The translations under genes and the position numbers were made by a program. This document shows, piece by piece, positions 25,791 through 34,187 of a stretch of 64,000 nucleotides of DNA. This DNA comes from Hyphomicrobium_A sp963724945 (GTDB lineage: Bacteria > Pseudomonadota > Alphaproteobacteria > Rhizobiales > Hyphomicrobiaceae). A model generated the notes under the pieces. The model searched no databases. It saw only the letters and a program-made list of their open reading frames with translations, and was not told the DNA's origin. The stretch's first letter is position 1; each line of letters starts with the position of its first letter. The DNA is taken from the NCBI GenBank assembly GCA_963724945.1, contig CAVRWL010000003.1:1240001-1304000 (forward strand). Reading direction: 5' to 3'.

Positions 25791-25962
25791 GCTGAGGTGC
25801 CCCTGCTATTTGGCGGCGCAACGGCCGCTCTGGCTCTATTTAGGTCTGCCTCTCGATTGTTGCGAGGCTATTTCGAGCGCCCCCGCCCGATCGGCCCCCC
25901 AAGCGGCCTCGCGTTGGCGCTGCAAGATCGGGGCCAGCGGGGCATCTCGCAATACACCGACA

Positions 25963-26010
25963 CAAGACGTGATTGTCACAAGACCTGATTGTCGCAAGAC
26001 CTGATTGTCG
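25963..26010. repeat. Three tandem 16-bp repeats
   Basis: CAAGACGTGATTGTCA, then CAAGACCTGATTGTCG twice, end to end with no spacers, in the rpoN-ptsN gap. The copies differ at two positions. This is a plain tandem repeat, not a CRISPR. Confidence 0.85.
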
Positions 26011-26143
26011 AGGCGCTAAGGCGCCGTCCCTTCGGTCCGGCCCCCGCGCTTTGCGGCCGGGCTCAGGCCGTTGGTTCCATAGCGCATGCCTATATTGCAG
26101 GCGGGCGGCGCCTACAAGCCTCGTCATGCGCAAAATCCCGAAT

Positions 26144-27688
26144 TCATTTGAGGGCCTCAGCCCCGCGGTTGGAGAGCCGCTTGTCGCGCCGGCGCTGCAC
26201 GGAGGAGGGGATGCGCATCGCCTCGCGGTATTTCGCCACGGTTCGGCGCGCGATCTCGATTCCGTCGTTCTTGAGCTTCTCGACGATCTTGTCGTCGGAT
26301 AGCACGGCGGCCGCCGCCTCGGCGTCGATCATCTGCCTGATGCGATGGCGCACGGCCTCGGAGGAATGCGACTCGCCCTCCTCGGCCGAGGCAATCGCCG
26401 AGGTGAAGAAGTACTTCAATTCGAAGATGCCGCGCGGAGTGGCGACGTACTTGTTGGAGGTGACGCGCGAGACCGTCGATTCGTGCATGGAGATCGCGTC
26501 TGCCACGGTTTTCAAATTGAGCGGCCGCAGGTACTGCACGCCGTGGGTGAAGAAGCCGTCCTGCTGGCGCACGATCTCCTCGCCGACCCGCAGGATAGTG
26601 CGCGCGCGCTGGTCGAGGCTCTTGACCAGCCAGTTGGCGGTCTGCAGGCATTCGAGCAGATAATTGCGGTCGGCCGCCGAGGCGGCGGTCTTGGAGACGT
26701 GCGTTAGATAGGTGCGGTTGACGAGCACGCGGGGCAGCGTGTCGCTGTTGAGCTCCACGATCCAGCTGCCGTCGGGGGCCGGGCGCACGAGCACGTCGGG
26801 CACCACCGGCTGCATCTGCACCGAGCCGTATTTCAGCCCCGGCTTGGGGTTGAGCCGCTTGATCTCCGCGACGATCTCCATGAGCTCGTCCATCTCCACG
26901 CCGACGGCCTTCTTGAGTGCGGAGAAGTTGTGGCTGGCGACGAGATGCAGGTTGTCGAGGAATTTGCCGATGACGGGGTCGTAGCGGTTCTGGTCCTTGA
27001 GCTGCAGGGCAAGGCATTCCGACAGCGAGCGAGCGAATATGCCGGGCGGGTCGAGCGTCTGCAGGCTTGCGAGCACGCCGTCGATCAGCGCCTGCGATGC
27101 GCCGAGCTTCTCCGGCAGCGCGCTGAGATCGGCCGGCAAGTATCCGGCCTCGTCGACCATGTCGACGAGGTACTGGCCGATGAGCCTGTCGGCCGGCTCC
27201 TTCAAGACAAGAGGGAGCTGCTCGCTCAGGTGCTGGCGCAGCGAGATGTCGTTGGCGACGAACGCCTCGATGTTGACGTCGTCGTCGGACGCGGAGTTGC
27301 GCTGGCGCAGGGAGGCCCAACCCGAGGCGCCTTGATCGCCGCCGAGATCGGCGGGCGCGGTGTCGGGATAGACGTTGTCGTAGTCGGTGTCGAAGGTGGT
27401 CTCTGGGTCTGCGACGGGCTTGCCGAGATCGAGCCAGCCCTCGTCTGGCGCGGCGGGCGTCTCCTCGGCCTTGGGAAACTCGCTCCCCTCGCTCTCGGGG
27501 CGCGGACCGCTCTCTCCGTTCTCGGCCCCTTCGTCGGCCTCGAGCAGCGGATTGCGCTCAAGCTCGGTCTCGACGTACTGCATGAGCTCCATGTTCGAAA
27601 GTTGCAGAAGACGGATGGCCTGCTGCAGTTGGGGTGTCATCACCAACTGCTGGCCTTGTCTCATCTCCAGCTTTGTCGAAAGCGCCAT
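26144..27688 (-). CDS. rpoN: RNA polymerase sigma-54 factor RpoN
   Basis: Alternative sigma factor for -24/-12 promoters. The N-terminal activator region is Gln/Leu-rich (MTPQLQQAIRLLQLSNMELMQYV, about 17-39), followed by an acidic linker, the core-binding domain and the C-terminal DNA-binding domain. The RpoN box appears as ARRTVAKYREAM near 487-498. At 514 residues it is of normal length. It is part of the conserved minus-strand run rnd-lptCA-lptB-rpoN-(hpf)-ptsN, 46 bp after lptB. Confidence 0.97.
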   Translation of the reverse strand: MALSTKLEMRQGQQLVMTPQLQQAIRLLQLSNMELMQYVETELERNPLLEADEGAENGESGPRPESEGSEFPKAEETPAAPDEGWLDLGKPVADPETTFDTDYDNVYPDTAPADLGGDQGASGWASLRQRNSASDDDVNIEAFVANDISLRQHLSEQLPLVLKEPADRLIGQYLVDMVDEAGYLPADLSALPEKLGASQALIDGVLASLQTLDPPGIFARSLSECLALQLKDQNRYDPVIGKFLDNLHLVASHNFSALKKAVGVEMDELMEIVAEIKRLNPKPGLKYGSVQMQPVVPDVLVRPAPDGSWIVELNSDTLPRVLVNRTYLTHVSKTAASAADRNYLLECLQTANWLVKSLDQRARTILRVGEEIVRQQDGFFTHGVQYLRPLNLKTVADAISMHESTVSRVTSNKYVATPRGIFELKYFFTSAIASAEEGESHSSEAVRHRIRQMIDAEAAAAVLSDDKIVEKLKNDGIEIARRTVAKYREAMRIPSSVQRRRDKRLSNRGAEALK

Positions 27689-27734
27689 GCGCTCTACCTA
27701 GGCATCCCCGCTGACATCCCGATTGCCGGTCTAG

Positions 27735-28610
27735 TCAGCGCGCGTTAACGAACATGTCACCGAGATAAACTCGCCGCACGTCGTCGTTGGCTATGATTTC
27801 CTCCGGCTTACCCTGTGTCAGAACCTGACCGTCGTAGATGATGTAGGCGCGATCGATCAGGCTCAGGGTCTCGCGCACGTTATGGTCGGTGATGAGAACG
27901 CCGATGCCGCGCTCGGTCAAGTGGCGCACCAGCTCCTGGATATCGCCCACCGCGATCGGGTCGATGCCGGCAAAGGGCTCGTCGAGCAGCATGAAAGACG
28001 GGCGCGTGGCGAGCGCGCGGGCGATCTCGCAGCGCCGGCGCTCGCCGCCCGAGAGGGCAATCGAGGACGACTTCCTGAGCCGCGTGATGCCGAATTCCTC
28101 AAGCAGGCTCTCGAGCTGCTCCTTGCGTCGCTTGGCCGAGCGCTCGACCAGCTCGAGCACGGCCATGATGTTCTGCTCGACCGTGAGGCCACGGAAGATC
28201 GACGCCTCCTGCGGCAGATAGCCGATGCCGAGGCGGGCGCGGCGATACATGGGCAGGCGAGTCACGTCGCGGCCGTCGATGGTGATCGTCCCCTCGTCGG
28301 CGGGCACGAGGCCCGTGATCATGTAGAACACGGTCGTCTTGCCAGCGCCGTTGGGGCCGAGGAGCCCAACCGATTCCCCGCGCCCGACGGCGAGGCTCAC
28401 CCCGCGCACGACCGTGCGCTTCTTGTAGCTCTTCTGTACGTGGTGGACGGTGAGCCATCCTTCCGCGCCGAGCTGCGGCTCGCCCGCGCCCGACGGCGAG
28501 GCTCCGTTGCGCCGCGATCGCGTCGGCCCGGTCGGCTGCGTCCTGGTGCGCGCTGGCCCGCTCGGCTGCGTCTTGGTGCGCGTCGAGCCGAATGGAAGAA
28601 TCTTGAGCAC
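27735..28610 (-). CDS. lptB: LPS export ABC transporter ATP-binding protein LptB
   Basis: ATPase of the LptB2FG complex that pulls LPS out of the inner membrane. Motifs: Walker A GPNGAGKTT, signature LSGGERRRCEIARAL and Walker B FMLLDEPFAGIDP. The catalytic domain (about 50-291) is standard. The first ~45 residues are an unusual basic extension with a 10-residue repeat (TRTKTQPSGP, ARTRTQPTGP, TRSRRNGASP; 30-bp DNA period). It could instead be that the true start is further in, but no better start is obvious. The gene lies 120 bp downstream of the fused lptC-lptA gene. Confidence 0.95.
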   Translation of the reverse strand: MLKILPFGSTRTKTQPSGPARTRTQPTGPTRSRRNGASPSGAGEPQLGAEGWLTVHHVQKSYKKRTVVRGVSLAVGRGESVGLLGPNGAGKTTVFYMITGLVPADEGTITIDGRDVTRLPMYRRARLGIGYLPQEASIFRGLTVEQNIMAVLELVERSAKRRKEQLESLLEEFGITRLRKSSSIALSGGERRRCEIARALATRPSFMLLDEPFAGIDPIAVGDIQELVRHLTERGIGVLITDHNVRETLSLIDRAYIIYDGQVLTQGKPEEIIANDDVRRVYLGDMFVNAR

Positions 28611-28730
28611 GGTTAACGTGACCTCGCGTCAGCGGCCTGAAAGGAGAGGCCCTTTGTCGAGCATGGTGCGCCGATCAGGAGCCCTGTCAATCGGCGCAAA
28701 GCCTCAGGCCCGATCGCGGCGTCCGCGACG

Positions 28731-30695
28731 TCAGTGCGGCGGGCTTGACGCCTCCCAGCCGTTACCAATGGCGGAGGGTGATGGGGATTGTGTGGTCGGA
28801 GCGGAGCTTTTTTGCCCACTTTCTTTGCGGTGAGGGTAAAAAATTGCGCTTGGGCGCGCGCCGCCTGTCGGCTTCTGCACAATGAACTCGGTGCTGGTGC
28901 CGCCGGTCTCGGGCGCCGCCGTCGCCGTCCAAGCCGGGTTGGGATCGTTCTGGATGACGCTCTCGCCGGTGTCCATGTCGATCAGGAGCCGCGTCCCGCG
29001 CACGATGTTCTTGCCTTGCGTGAGAACGACGTCGCCGCCGACCGTCACCTTGTTGGATTTCACGTCGAAGTTCGCCCAGTCGCCGGTAGCGCTCTGGCCG
29101 TCCTTCGAGGTCACGATGACCTTTCCGCGCGCCTCGATGTGCGTCAGCTGCGCGGGCGCCTGGGTGCCGGCAGCGGTCTTCTGCTCGGCGAGACCCGCTT
29201 GGCCCGTGTAGAGCGCGTGCAGCTCCGCGGTGCGCACCAGGAAGTCGCCCTGCTTGGCGTGCACGTCTCCTTTGAAGACGGCCTCCTTGGCGCGGTCGTC
29301 GACGTCGAGGCGGTCGGCCTCGACATCGATGGGTGCGTTCGGATTCGTCTTGAAGACGGCGGCGGTGCCGCCCGTGGCGAGCGCGGTCTGCCACTGCTTG
29401 ACGGTCTGCCCAAGCTTGGTCTCGTTGCGGTAAAAGCGCGCCGTGATGCGGCCCGGCTCCTTGGCGCCGGGAACGGCCGGAGAGGTCAAGTGCGTGCGCC
29501 CGCTGCCGCGCTCCACGAAGAGCCGCTCGCCCGCGAGCTGGTTGCGCCCCTGGATCGCCATGACGTTGCCGGTCAAGAGAACGGTGTTGGCCTTCTGGTC
29601 GATCGTCGCGACGTTGCCGGAGACGCGCCGCTCGATGCCTGACGTCATGACAACGTCGCCCGTCAGCACGGCAACCTCGGTGCGCGCGTCGAAGTCGAGC
29701 GCCCGGCTGGTGACGCGATCCTGCGGCGCGCGCGTCATGACGACCGGAGAGTTCGACACGATGCGCTCGATCTTGGCGCCGGCGCCCGGCGCGGCGGCCG
29801 CACCATCCTTTTGGCTGGCGTAGCTCACGATCAGCGCGGCCGTCTCCAGGGCGGCACCGCCCTGCACCGCCCGCACGCTGCCTGAGAACGTCGCGACCTT
29901 GCTCGCGTCATTGATGTCGAGGCGGTTGGCTGCGATGTCGATCGGCCCGTTGGAGGCGCCGATGAGCGGTGGACCGGCGGCCGTAGCCGGCGCAGTTGCG
30001 GGCGGCTTCTTGGCGTCGGTCTTCGCGGGAATGAGCCGCGCCTGCACGGCATCGAGGAACGTCACCTCGTGCGTCTTGTTGCGCAACGTCATCTGTTTGG
30101 AGTGGATCGTTCCGGTCGGCATCTCGACGACGACCGGCTCCTTGGAGACGATGACGTTCTCCTTGGTGTAGACCGTCGCCCGCGACAGCCGCGCGTGCAT
30201 GCCGTTGTCCGAGACGACGTCGATGCCGTCGTAGAGCTCGAGCTGGTTGTCCTTGTTGTTGAAGAGGCCGTGCGTGGCCTTGAGGTTGGTCTTCACCTTG
30301 TTGGCGTCGACGAGGTCGCCGTTTATCGAGTTGAGCGTGATGAGCGACAGATTGGTCAAGTCCTGAACGGCGGTCTTGGCCGTCACCACGTAGGATCCGC
30401 CGTCCTGGTTGAAGCCTTGATAGCGCGGGTTATCCATCGCCAGGTTTTTGGGGATGATGCTCGGAAGCGCGATCTGCGGCAGGCCGCCCATCACCCATCC
30501 CGTGGTCTTGAGCACGGCCCCGACGTAGAGCACGACGATGCCGGCCGCGCAGACGGGCAGCGCCCGGCGCAGAGTGCGCACGACGCGCGTGTGCCGGCGC
30601 GCGCTCGCAAAGCGCTTGGCATGATCGTCCATGGAGACGAATGCCGGCTGGCGTGCCCATCCTTGGTCGGGCTCGAGATCGGTCGTCGTTGCCAT
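28731..30695 (-). CDS. lptC-lptA: Fused LPS export protein: LptC followed by two LptA-like domains
   Basis: 654 residues in one unbroken frame. Residues 1-~225 are LptC: a cytoplasmic N-terminus, one membrane segment (about 45-70), then the periplasmic beta-jellyroll (DNPRYQGFNQDGGSY onward). A Lys/Pro/Ala linker (about 226-250) leads to a first OstA/LptA domain starting PIDIAANRLDINDASKVATF and a second starting PIDVEADRLDVDDRAKEAVF (about 455). In most bacteria LptC and LptA are separate, and LptA subunits line up head to tail to form a bridge. Here the inner-membrane anchor and the bridge would be one chain. It sits in the expected place between rnd and lptB. Confidence 0.9.
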   Translation of the reverse strand: MATTTDLEPDQGWARQPAFVSMDDHAKRFASARRHTRVVRTLRRALPVCAAGIVVLYVGAVLKTTGWVMGGLPQIALPSIIPKNLAMDNPRYQGFNQDGGSYVVTAKTAVQDLTNLSLITLNSINGDLVDANKVKTNLKATHGLFNNKDNQLELYDGIDVVSDNGMHARLSRATVYTKENVIVSKEPVVVEMPTGTIHSKQMTLRNKTHEVTFLDAVQARLIPAKTDAKKPPATAPATAAGPPLIGASNGPIDIAANRLDINDASKVATFSGSVRAVQGGAALETAALIVSYASQKDGAAAAPGAGAKIERIVSNSPVVMTRAPQDRVTSRALDFDARTEVAVLTGDVVMTSGIERRVSGNVATIDQKANTVLLTGNVMAIQGRNQLAGERLFVERGSGRTHLTSPAVPGAKEPGRITARFYRNETKLGQTVKQWQTALATGGTAAVFKTNPNAPIDVEADRLDVDDRAKEAVFKGDVHAKQGDFLVRTAELHALYTGQAGLAEQKTAAGTQAPAQLTHIEARGKVIVTSKDGQSATGDWANFDVKSNKVTVGGDVVLTQGKNIVRGTRLLIDMDTGESVIQNDPNPAWTATAAPETGGTSTEFIVQKPTGGARPSAIFYPHRKESGQKSSAPTTQSPSPSAIGNGWEASSPPH

Positions 30696-30821
30696 CTGCT
30701 CGCGGAAAATGCCGGGGGTCAGCCCAATATCGCAAAAAAAAGGCCAATTGGGGTTATATTGGGACTTAGGCGGAGAGCCTCGGCCCAGCGGGGCCGCTGC
30801 GGCCGCCAGCGTCCACAGGCA

Positions 30822-31442
30822 TCAATGGGAGAAGATGTCGTCGTCGGCGAAGCCGGCGAGATCGAGGCGCGCGCGGACCGGCAGAAAGCCGAAGGCGGCC
30901 TCGGCAAACCCGCGCCGACCCTCGCGCTCGAGCATGGCGTCGAGCTTGTCCTTCAAGGCGTGCAGGTGGAGCACGTCGGAGGCGGCGTACGCCTGCTGCT
31001 GCTGGGAGAGCTCGGGGGTGCCCCAGTCGGAGCTCTGCTGCTGCTTCGACAGCTCGACGCCCAATAGCTCGCTGGCGAGATCTTTGAGGCCGTGGCGGTC
31101 GGTGTAGGTGCGCACGAGCTTGGAGGCGATCTTGGTGCAGTAGATCGGCGTGGGCATCACGCCGAGGTTCTTCTCGAGCACCGCGATGTCGAAGCGCGCA
31201 TAGTGAAAGATCTTGGTGAGCGATGTGTCGGCTAGGAGTGCCTTCAGGCGTGGCGCGGAATAGTCGCTGCCGTCGAACTTGACGAGATGGGCCGAGCCGT
31301 CCCCGGCCGAGAGCTGGACGAGGCAGAGCCGGTCGCGGGCGATATTGAGGCCGAGCGTCTCGGTGTCGACCGCGACGCTTTTCTTGAAGTCGATCCCGGC
31401 CGGCAGATCGCCCTTGTGCAGCGTAATGGAAGGCTTCGCCAT
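30822..31442 (-). CDS. Ribonuclease D-like 3'-5' exonuclease
   Basis: 206-residue DEDDy exonuclease containing only the catalytic domain, without the HRDC domains of E. coli RNase D. Exo I is VDTETLGLN (about 24-32), Exo II is IFHYARFDIAVL (about 78-89) and Exo III is QQQAYAASDVLHL (about 148-160, with the Tyr and Asp four apart). Such short forms act in tRNA and small-RNA 3' trimming. Its place upstream of the lpt genes is conserved in alphaproteobacteria. Confidence 0.92.
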   Translation of the reverse strand: MAKPSITLHKGDLPAGIDFKKSVAVDTETLGLNIARDRLCLVQLSAGDGSAHLVKFDGSDYSAPRLKALLADTSLTKIFHYARFDIAVLEKNLGVMPTPIYCTKIASKLVRTYTDRHGLKDLASELLGVELSKQQQSSDWGTPELSQQQQAYAASDVLHLHALKDKLDAMLEREGRRGFAEAAFGFLPVRARLDLAGFADDDIFSH

Positions 31443-31598
31443 CGGTCTTGGGTCGCAGCCGTTCTAAAGTCGCGCGCCGCGCGGGCCCCGCGGGTTCCAG
31501 ACAGCCCCTTAGATACACGCGAAGTGTTGAAGATGCGTGCACCGCCGGGGCCGGCAACGTGTACGGGGCCGGGCCGCGGCAGCAAGGGGCCAGGGAGA

Positions 31599-31685
31599 TG
31601 GTGCCCAGGAGAGGACTCGAACCTCCACACCCTTGCGAGCGCTAGCACCTGAAGCTAGTGCGTCTACCAATTCCGCCACCTGGGC
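31599..31685 (-). tRNA. tRNA-Leu(CAG)
   Basis: 87 bases with a complete cloverleaf on the minus strand. The acceptor stem is GCCCAGG/CCTGGGC with A73, and CCA is encoded (31601-31599). The long variable arm typical of type II leucine tRNAs and the T loop GTTCGAGTC are present. The anticodon stem CTAGC/GCTAG encloses TTCAGGT, giving anticodon CAG, which reads CUG, the dominant leucine codon in this GC-rich genome. Confidence 0.97.
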
Positions 31686-31834
31686 ACGAGGCCGATGAGT
31701 TAGAGAGGCCCGCTCGCCTTGTCAATTATGCTGGGCCCCTAGCTTGAGCCATTCCATGGGCCCAGGGCCTCGTGTATTCCTTCTGCCGGCGAGGCTTTGC
31801 GCGGCGGCGAAGAGGCTGAACAGAGGGGCTTGAA

Positions 31835-32818
31835 ATGGCGGACCGTCTCGACGACCAAGGATTGGCGACCGTGTTCGGCGGGTCGGGCTTCATCGGCCGC
31901 TACGCGGTTGCCGCGCTCGCCCGCCAGGGCTGGCGTATCCGCGCCGGAGTGCGCCGTCCCGACCTCGCCGGCTTCCTGCAGCCCTCGGGCCGCGTCGGGC
32001 AGATCTTCGCGGTGCAGGCCAATGTGCGCTATCCCCAGTCGGTCGCGCGGGCGCTCGAGGGCGCCAAGGCCGTCGTCAATTGCGTGGGCGTGCTGGCCAG
32101 CACCGGGCGCCAGTCCTTCAAGGCGATCCACGTCGAGGGCCCGCGCACGATCGCCAAGGCGGCGCGCGAGGCCGGCGTCCGCCACTTCGTCCACATCTCC
32201 GCGCTCGGCGCCGACGCCAAGGCGAAGTCGCGCTACGCGCGCACCAAGGGCGAGGGCGAGGCCGCCGTGCTCGAGGAGTTTCCCGGCGCGATCATCCTAC
32301 GGCCCTCGATCGTGTTCGGCCCTGAGGATCAGTTCTTCAATCGATTCGCGGCCATGGCGCGCATCTCGCCGTTTCTGCCCCTGATCGGCGGCGGCAAGAC
32401 GCGCTTCCAGCCGGTGTTCGTCGGCGACGTGGCGGCGGCGATCGCTGCTTGCCTCGCGGGCGCCGGCAAACGTGGCGCGGTCTATGAGCTCGGCGGCCCG
32501 GAGGTGCTCACCTTCCGCGAGCTGTTGAACCTCACGCAGGAGTGGAGCGACCGCTCGCGCCCCTACCTGCGCCTCCCGTTCTGGCTTGCCAAGCTGCAGG
32601 CGATCCTCTCAAGCCCGCTGCCCAACAGCCTGCGCCCGGTCACCTACGACCAGGTGCGGCTTTTGCAGTCCGACAACGTGGTCGGCGAGACGGCCAAGAG
32701 CGAGCGGCGCACGCTAGCCGGCCTCGGCATTGCGGCGCCGCACGGCGTGGCGGCGATCGTGCCGACCTATCTGGAGCGCTTTCGCCCGCGCGGCCAGTTC
32801 GCCGACTACCGCAGCTGA
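31835..32818 (+). CDS. Complex I NDUFA9-family NAD(P)H-binding protein
   Basis: 327-residue atypical extended SDR of the NDUFA9 type. The Rossmann loop is FGGSGFIGRYAV (about 14-25), with ISALGADAKAKSRYARTK in the active-site region and ILRPSIVFGPEDQFFNRFA near 158-176. In mitochondria this family is an accessory subunit of complex I; in alphaproteobacteria it is found alone and its role is unclear. It starts about 150 bp from the divergent tRNA-Leu gene. Confidence 0.88.
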   Translation: MADRLDDQGLATVFGGSGFIGRYAVAALARQGWRIRAGVRRPDLAGFLQPSGRVGQIFAVQANVRYPQSVARALEGAKAVVNCVGVLASTGRQSFKAIHVEGPRTIAKAAREAGVRHFVHISALGADAKAKSRYARTKGEGEAAVLEEFPGAIILRPSIVFGPEDQFFNRFAAMARISPFLPLIGGGKTRFQPVFVGDVAAAIAACLAGAGKRGAVYELGGPEVLTFRELLNLTQEWSDRSRPYLRLPFWLAKLQAILSSPLPNSLRPVTYDQVRLLQSDNVVGETAKSERRTLAGLGIAAPHGVAAIVPTYLERFRPRGQFADYRS

Positions 32819-32936
32819 ATGCGTTGGCTGCTGCAAGATCCCGTGTCGGCGATGCACCACTGTCGTGTCATGCTGGAAGCATGCCTCCGGCATGACGCGC
32901 TGGGGATGAGGGGTGTGCGCACGGCGCGCCCCAACG

Positions 32937-32968
32937 CCAAAGGCCCCGGCGGAGCCCGGGGCCTTTGG
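32937..32968. terminator. Strong hairpin terminator between convergent genes
   Basis: CCAAAGGCCCCGG and CCGGGGCCTTTGG form a perfect 13-bp stem around a 6-base loop. It lies 119 bp after the NDUFA9-like stop and 24 bp past the DUF1150 stop on the other strand, so it could serve both. There is no clear T-tract outside the stem. Confidence 0.7.
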
Positions 32969-32992
32969 AAAACATCAGAAGCAGCCGGCGCC

Positions 32993-33262
32993 TCAGTGCA
33001 CGCTGGCGATCTCCAGGTCGTCGTCGATCGCATGTCCGATCGCGGCCTGCCTGGTGTCGGTGAGCGCGAGCGGGGTGCCGTCGGCGGCGTGCAGCGAGAA
33101 TAGGTTGATGCCCTGGGGCAGTCCCTCGATCGCAGGAAACATGCGGCTTGCCTCGTCCGAGGTCAGCGTCTTGATGTAGGCGACGACGCCGCCGCCCAGG
33201 GTGGCAAGCTCATGCTCGGTCATGACATGACGCTGGTCGGTGTTCTTGTCAGTCTCGGTCAT
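32993..33262 (-). CDS. DUF1150 family protein
   Basis: 89 residues. The family is small, alphaproteobacterial and usually placed beside hsp20 genes, as here (112 bp downstream of hsp20). The central block LATLGGGVVAYIKTLTSDEASRMFP is typical. Its function is not established; co-occurrence with Hsp20 suggests a role in heat stress or protein quality control (inference). A strong GGAGGAG ribosome site precedes the ATG. Confidence 0.9.
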   Translation of the reverse strand: MTETDKNTDQRHVMTEHELATLGGGVVAYIKTLTSDEASRMFPAIEGLPQGINLFSLHAADGTPLALTDTRQAAIGHAIDDDLEIASVH

Positions 33263-33374
33263 GACGCAACTCCTCCTTCCAGACGGCCTGCGGTCAGGCC
33301 CGGGTGGCCGCGAACGGCCATTCTGCTCGCCGGCTTCACAATGCCACGGCCGGCGGTCTTATTAACCGAAACGA

Positions 33375-33812
33375 TCAAGCCTGCGGTTTTCTGTCGCCGA
33401 TCGTGATCGTTCGCACCAAGCGCTCTGGCTCGGGGCGCTCCAGGTCGATTGCGAGCAGCCCGTTCACCAAGTTGGCTGACTTTACCTCGATTCCCTCCGC
33501 GAGCACGAATGTGCGCGTGAATTGCCGCGCGGCGATGCCACGGTAGAGAAAGTCGCGAGATTTGTCCTCCTGCTGCCTGCCGCGAATGACGAGCTGGCTG
33601 TCCTCCAGCGTGATCTCGAGCTCCTCGCGCGAGAAACCCGCGACCGCGAGCGTGATGCGCAGCATCTCACCGGCGCCGTTGCGGCCGGCGATGCGCTCCA
33701 CGTTGTAAGGCGGGTAGCCGTCGCCGCCGCCCTTGTTGGCGCGGTCGATCAGCCGTTCGATCTCGTCGAACCCTAAAAGCAGCGGGTTCGAAAGCAGAGA
33801 CAAGCGTGACAT
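33375..33812 (-). CDS. Small heat-shock protein, Hsp20 family
   Basis: Alpha-crystallin-type holdase of 145 residues that binds unfolding proteins in the cytoplasm. The crystallin domain spans about 35-130, with LRITLAVAGFSREELEITLED and the RGIAARQFTRTFVLAEGIEV block; GLLAIDLERPEPE is the conserved beta-9 G-L-L motif region. The ATG at 33812 is preceded by GGAAAGG inside a possible hairpin. A heat-shock type promoter and a ~100-base structured leader lie upstream, and DUF1150 follows in the same direction. Confidence 0.93.
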   Translation of the reverse strand: MSRLSLLSNPLLLGFDEIERLIDRANKGGGDGYPPYNVERIAGRNGAGEMLRITLAVAGFSREELEITLEDSQLVIRGRQQEDKSRDFLYRGIAARQFTRTFVLAEGIEVKSANLVNGLLAIDLERPEPERLVRTITIGDRKPQA

Positions 33813-33915
33813 ACGCGGAAAGCCCTTTCCAAAAGCGACCTTCACCAGGTATTTCCGGCAAGACCTGCGGTGGGCTCCTGCCGGTCCAGCCCCGTTTTCC
33901 AGGCGCTGGAATTCG
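33813..33915 (-). promoter_or_regulatory. Structured 5' leader of hsp20, possible RNA thermometer
   Basis: The ~100-base leader can form several hairpins: TTCCAG-CGC-CTGGAA, CCGGCA with TGCCGG, and CAGGT with ACCTG. Next to the start, GGAAA-GGGC-TTTCC would hide the ribosome site. A TCGCT lies just 5' of that site, recalling the U(U/C)GCU signature of ROSE elements that precede hsp20 genes in rhizobia. The folding is judged by eye; homology to ROSE is not shown. Confidence 0.45.
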
Positions 33916-33922
33916 CCAGAAG

Positions 33923-33950
33923 ATATGGCGACGTCTGCTCGCAGTTCAAG
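33923..33950 (-). promoter_or_regulatory. RpoH (sigma-32) type promoter of hsp20
   Basis: On the minus strand CTTGAA (33950-33945) is followed after 16 bases by CCATAT (33928-33923), close to the alphaproteobacterial sigma-32 consensus (CTTGAAA, 15-17 bases, CCATnT). It would start transcription about 100 bases before the hsp20 ATG. Confidence 0.6.
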
Positions 33951-34003
33951 CAGCCGCGCCGCCTAAAGGGGCTCCAGACAAGGGGTTTTTGCGGCAGATG
34001 AAC

Positions 34004-34023
34004 GCCTTGTCATTTGACAAGGC
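34004..34023. promoter_or_regulatory. 20-bp palindrome upstream of the M16 peptidase genes
   Basis: GCCTTGTCATTTGACAAGGC has 9-bp arms and a 2-base centre, 165 bp before the first M16 gene. The rest of the 33951-34187 stretch shows nothing else I can name. It is a candidate operator; the regulator is unknown. Confidence 0.35.
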
Positions 34024-34187
34024 GCGCGACTGAGCCCGAGATGCCGAAAAGATGCGGTGTTCGCGGGCCGGCGCTGGTGCACTCCTTAAGTCGATAACTA
34101 TTCCTCGCGTTTTGGGGCGGGTGTCGACTGTGGGAGATGCAAGATTGCGGCGAGACGCCCTCGGGCCAACTGATCGGGGTTTGATCA

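Noticed and set aside
25963..26010. CRISPR array
   Set aside because: The three repeats are directly adjacent with no spacers and no cas genes nearby.
25840..26133. 97-codon minus-strand frame in the rpoN-ptsN gap as an N-terminal HPF piece
   Set aside because: The peptide shows no resemblance to the HPF N-terminal domain.
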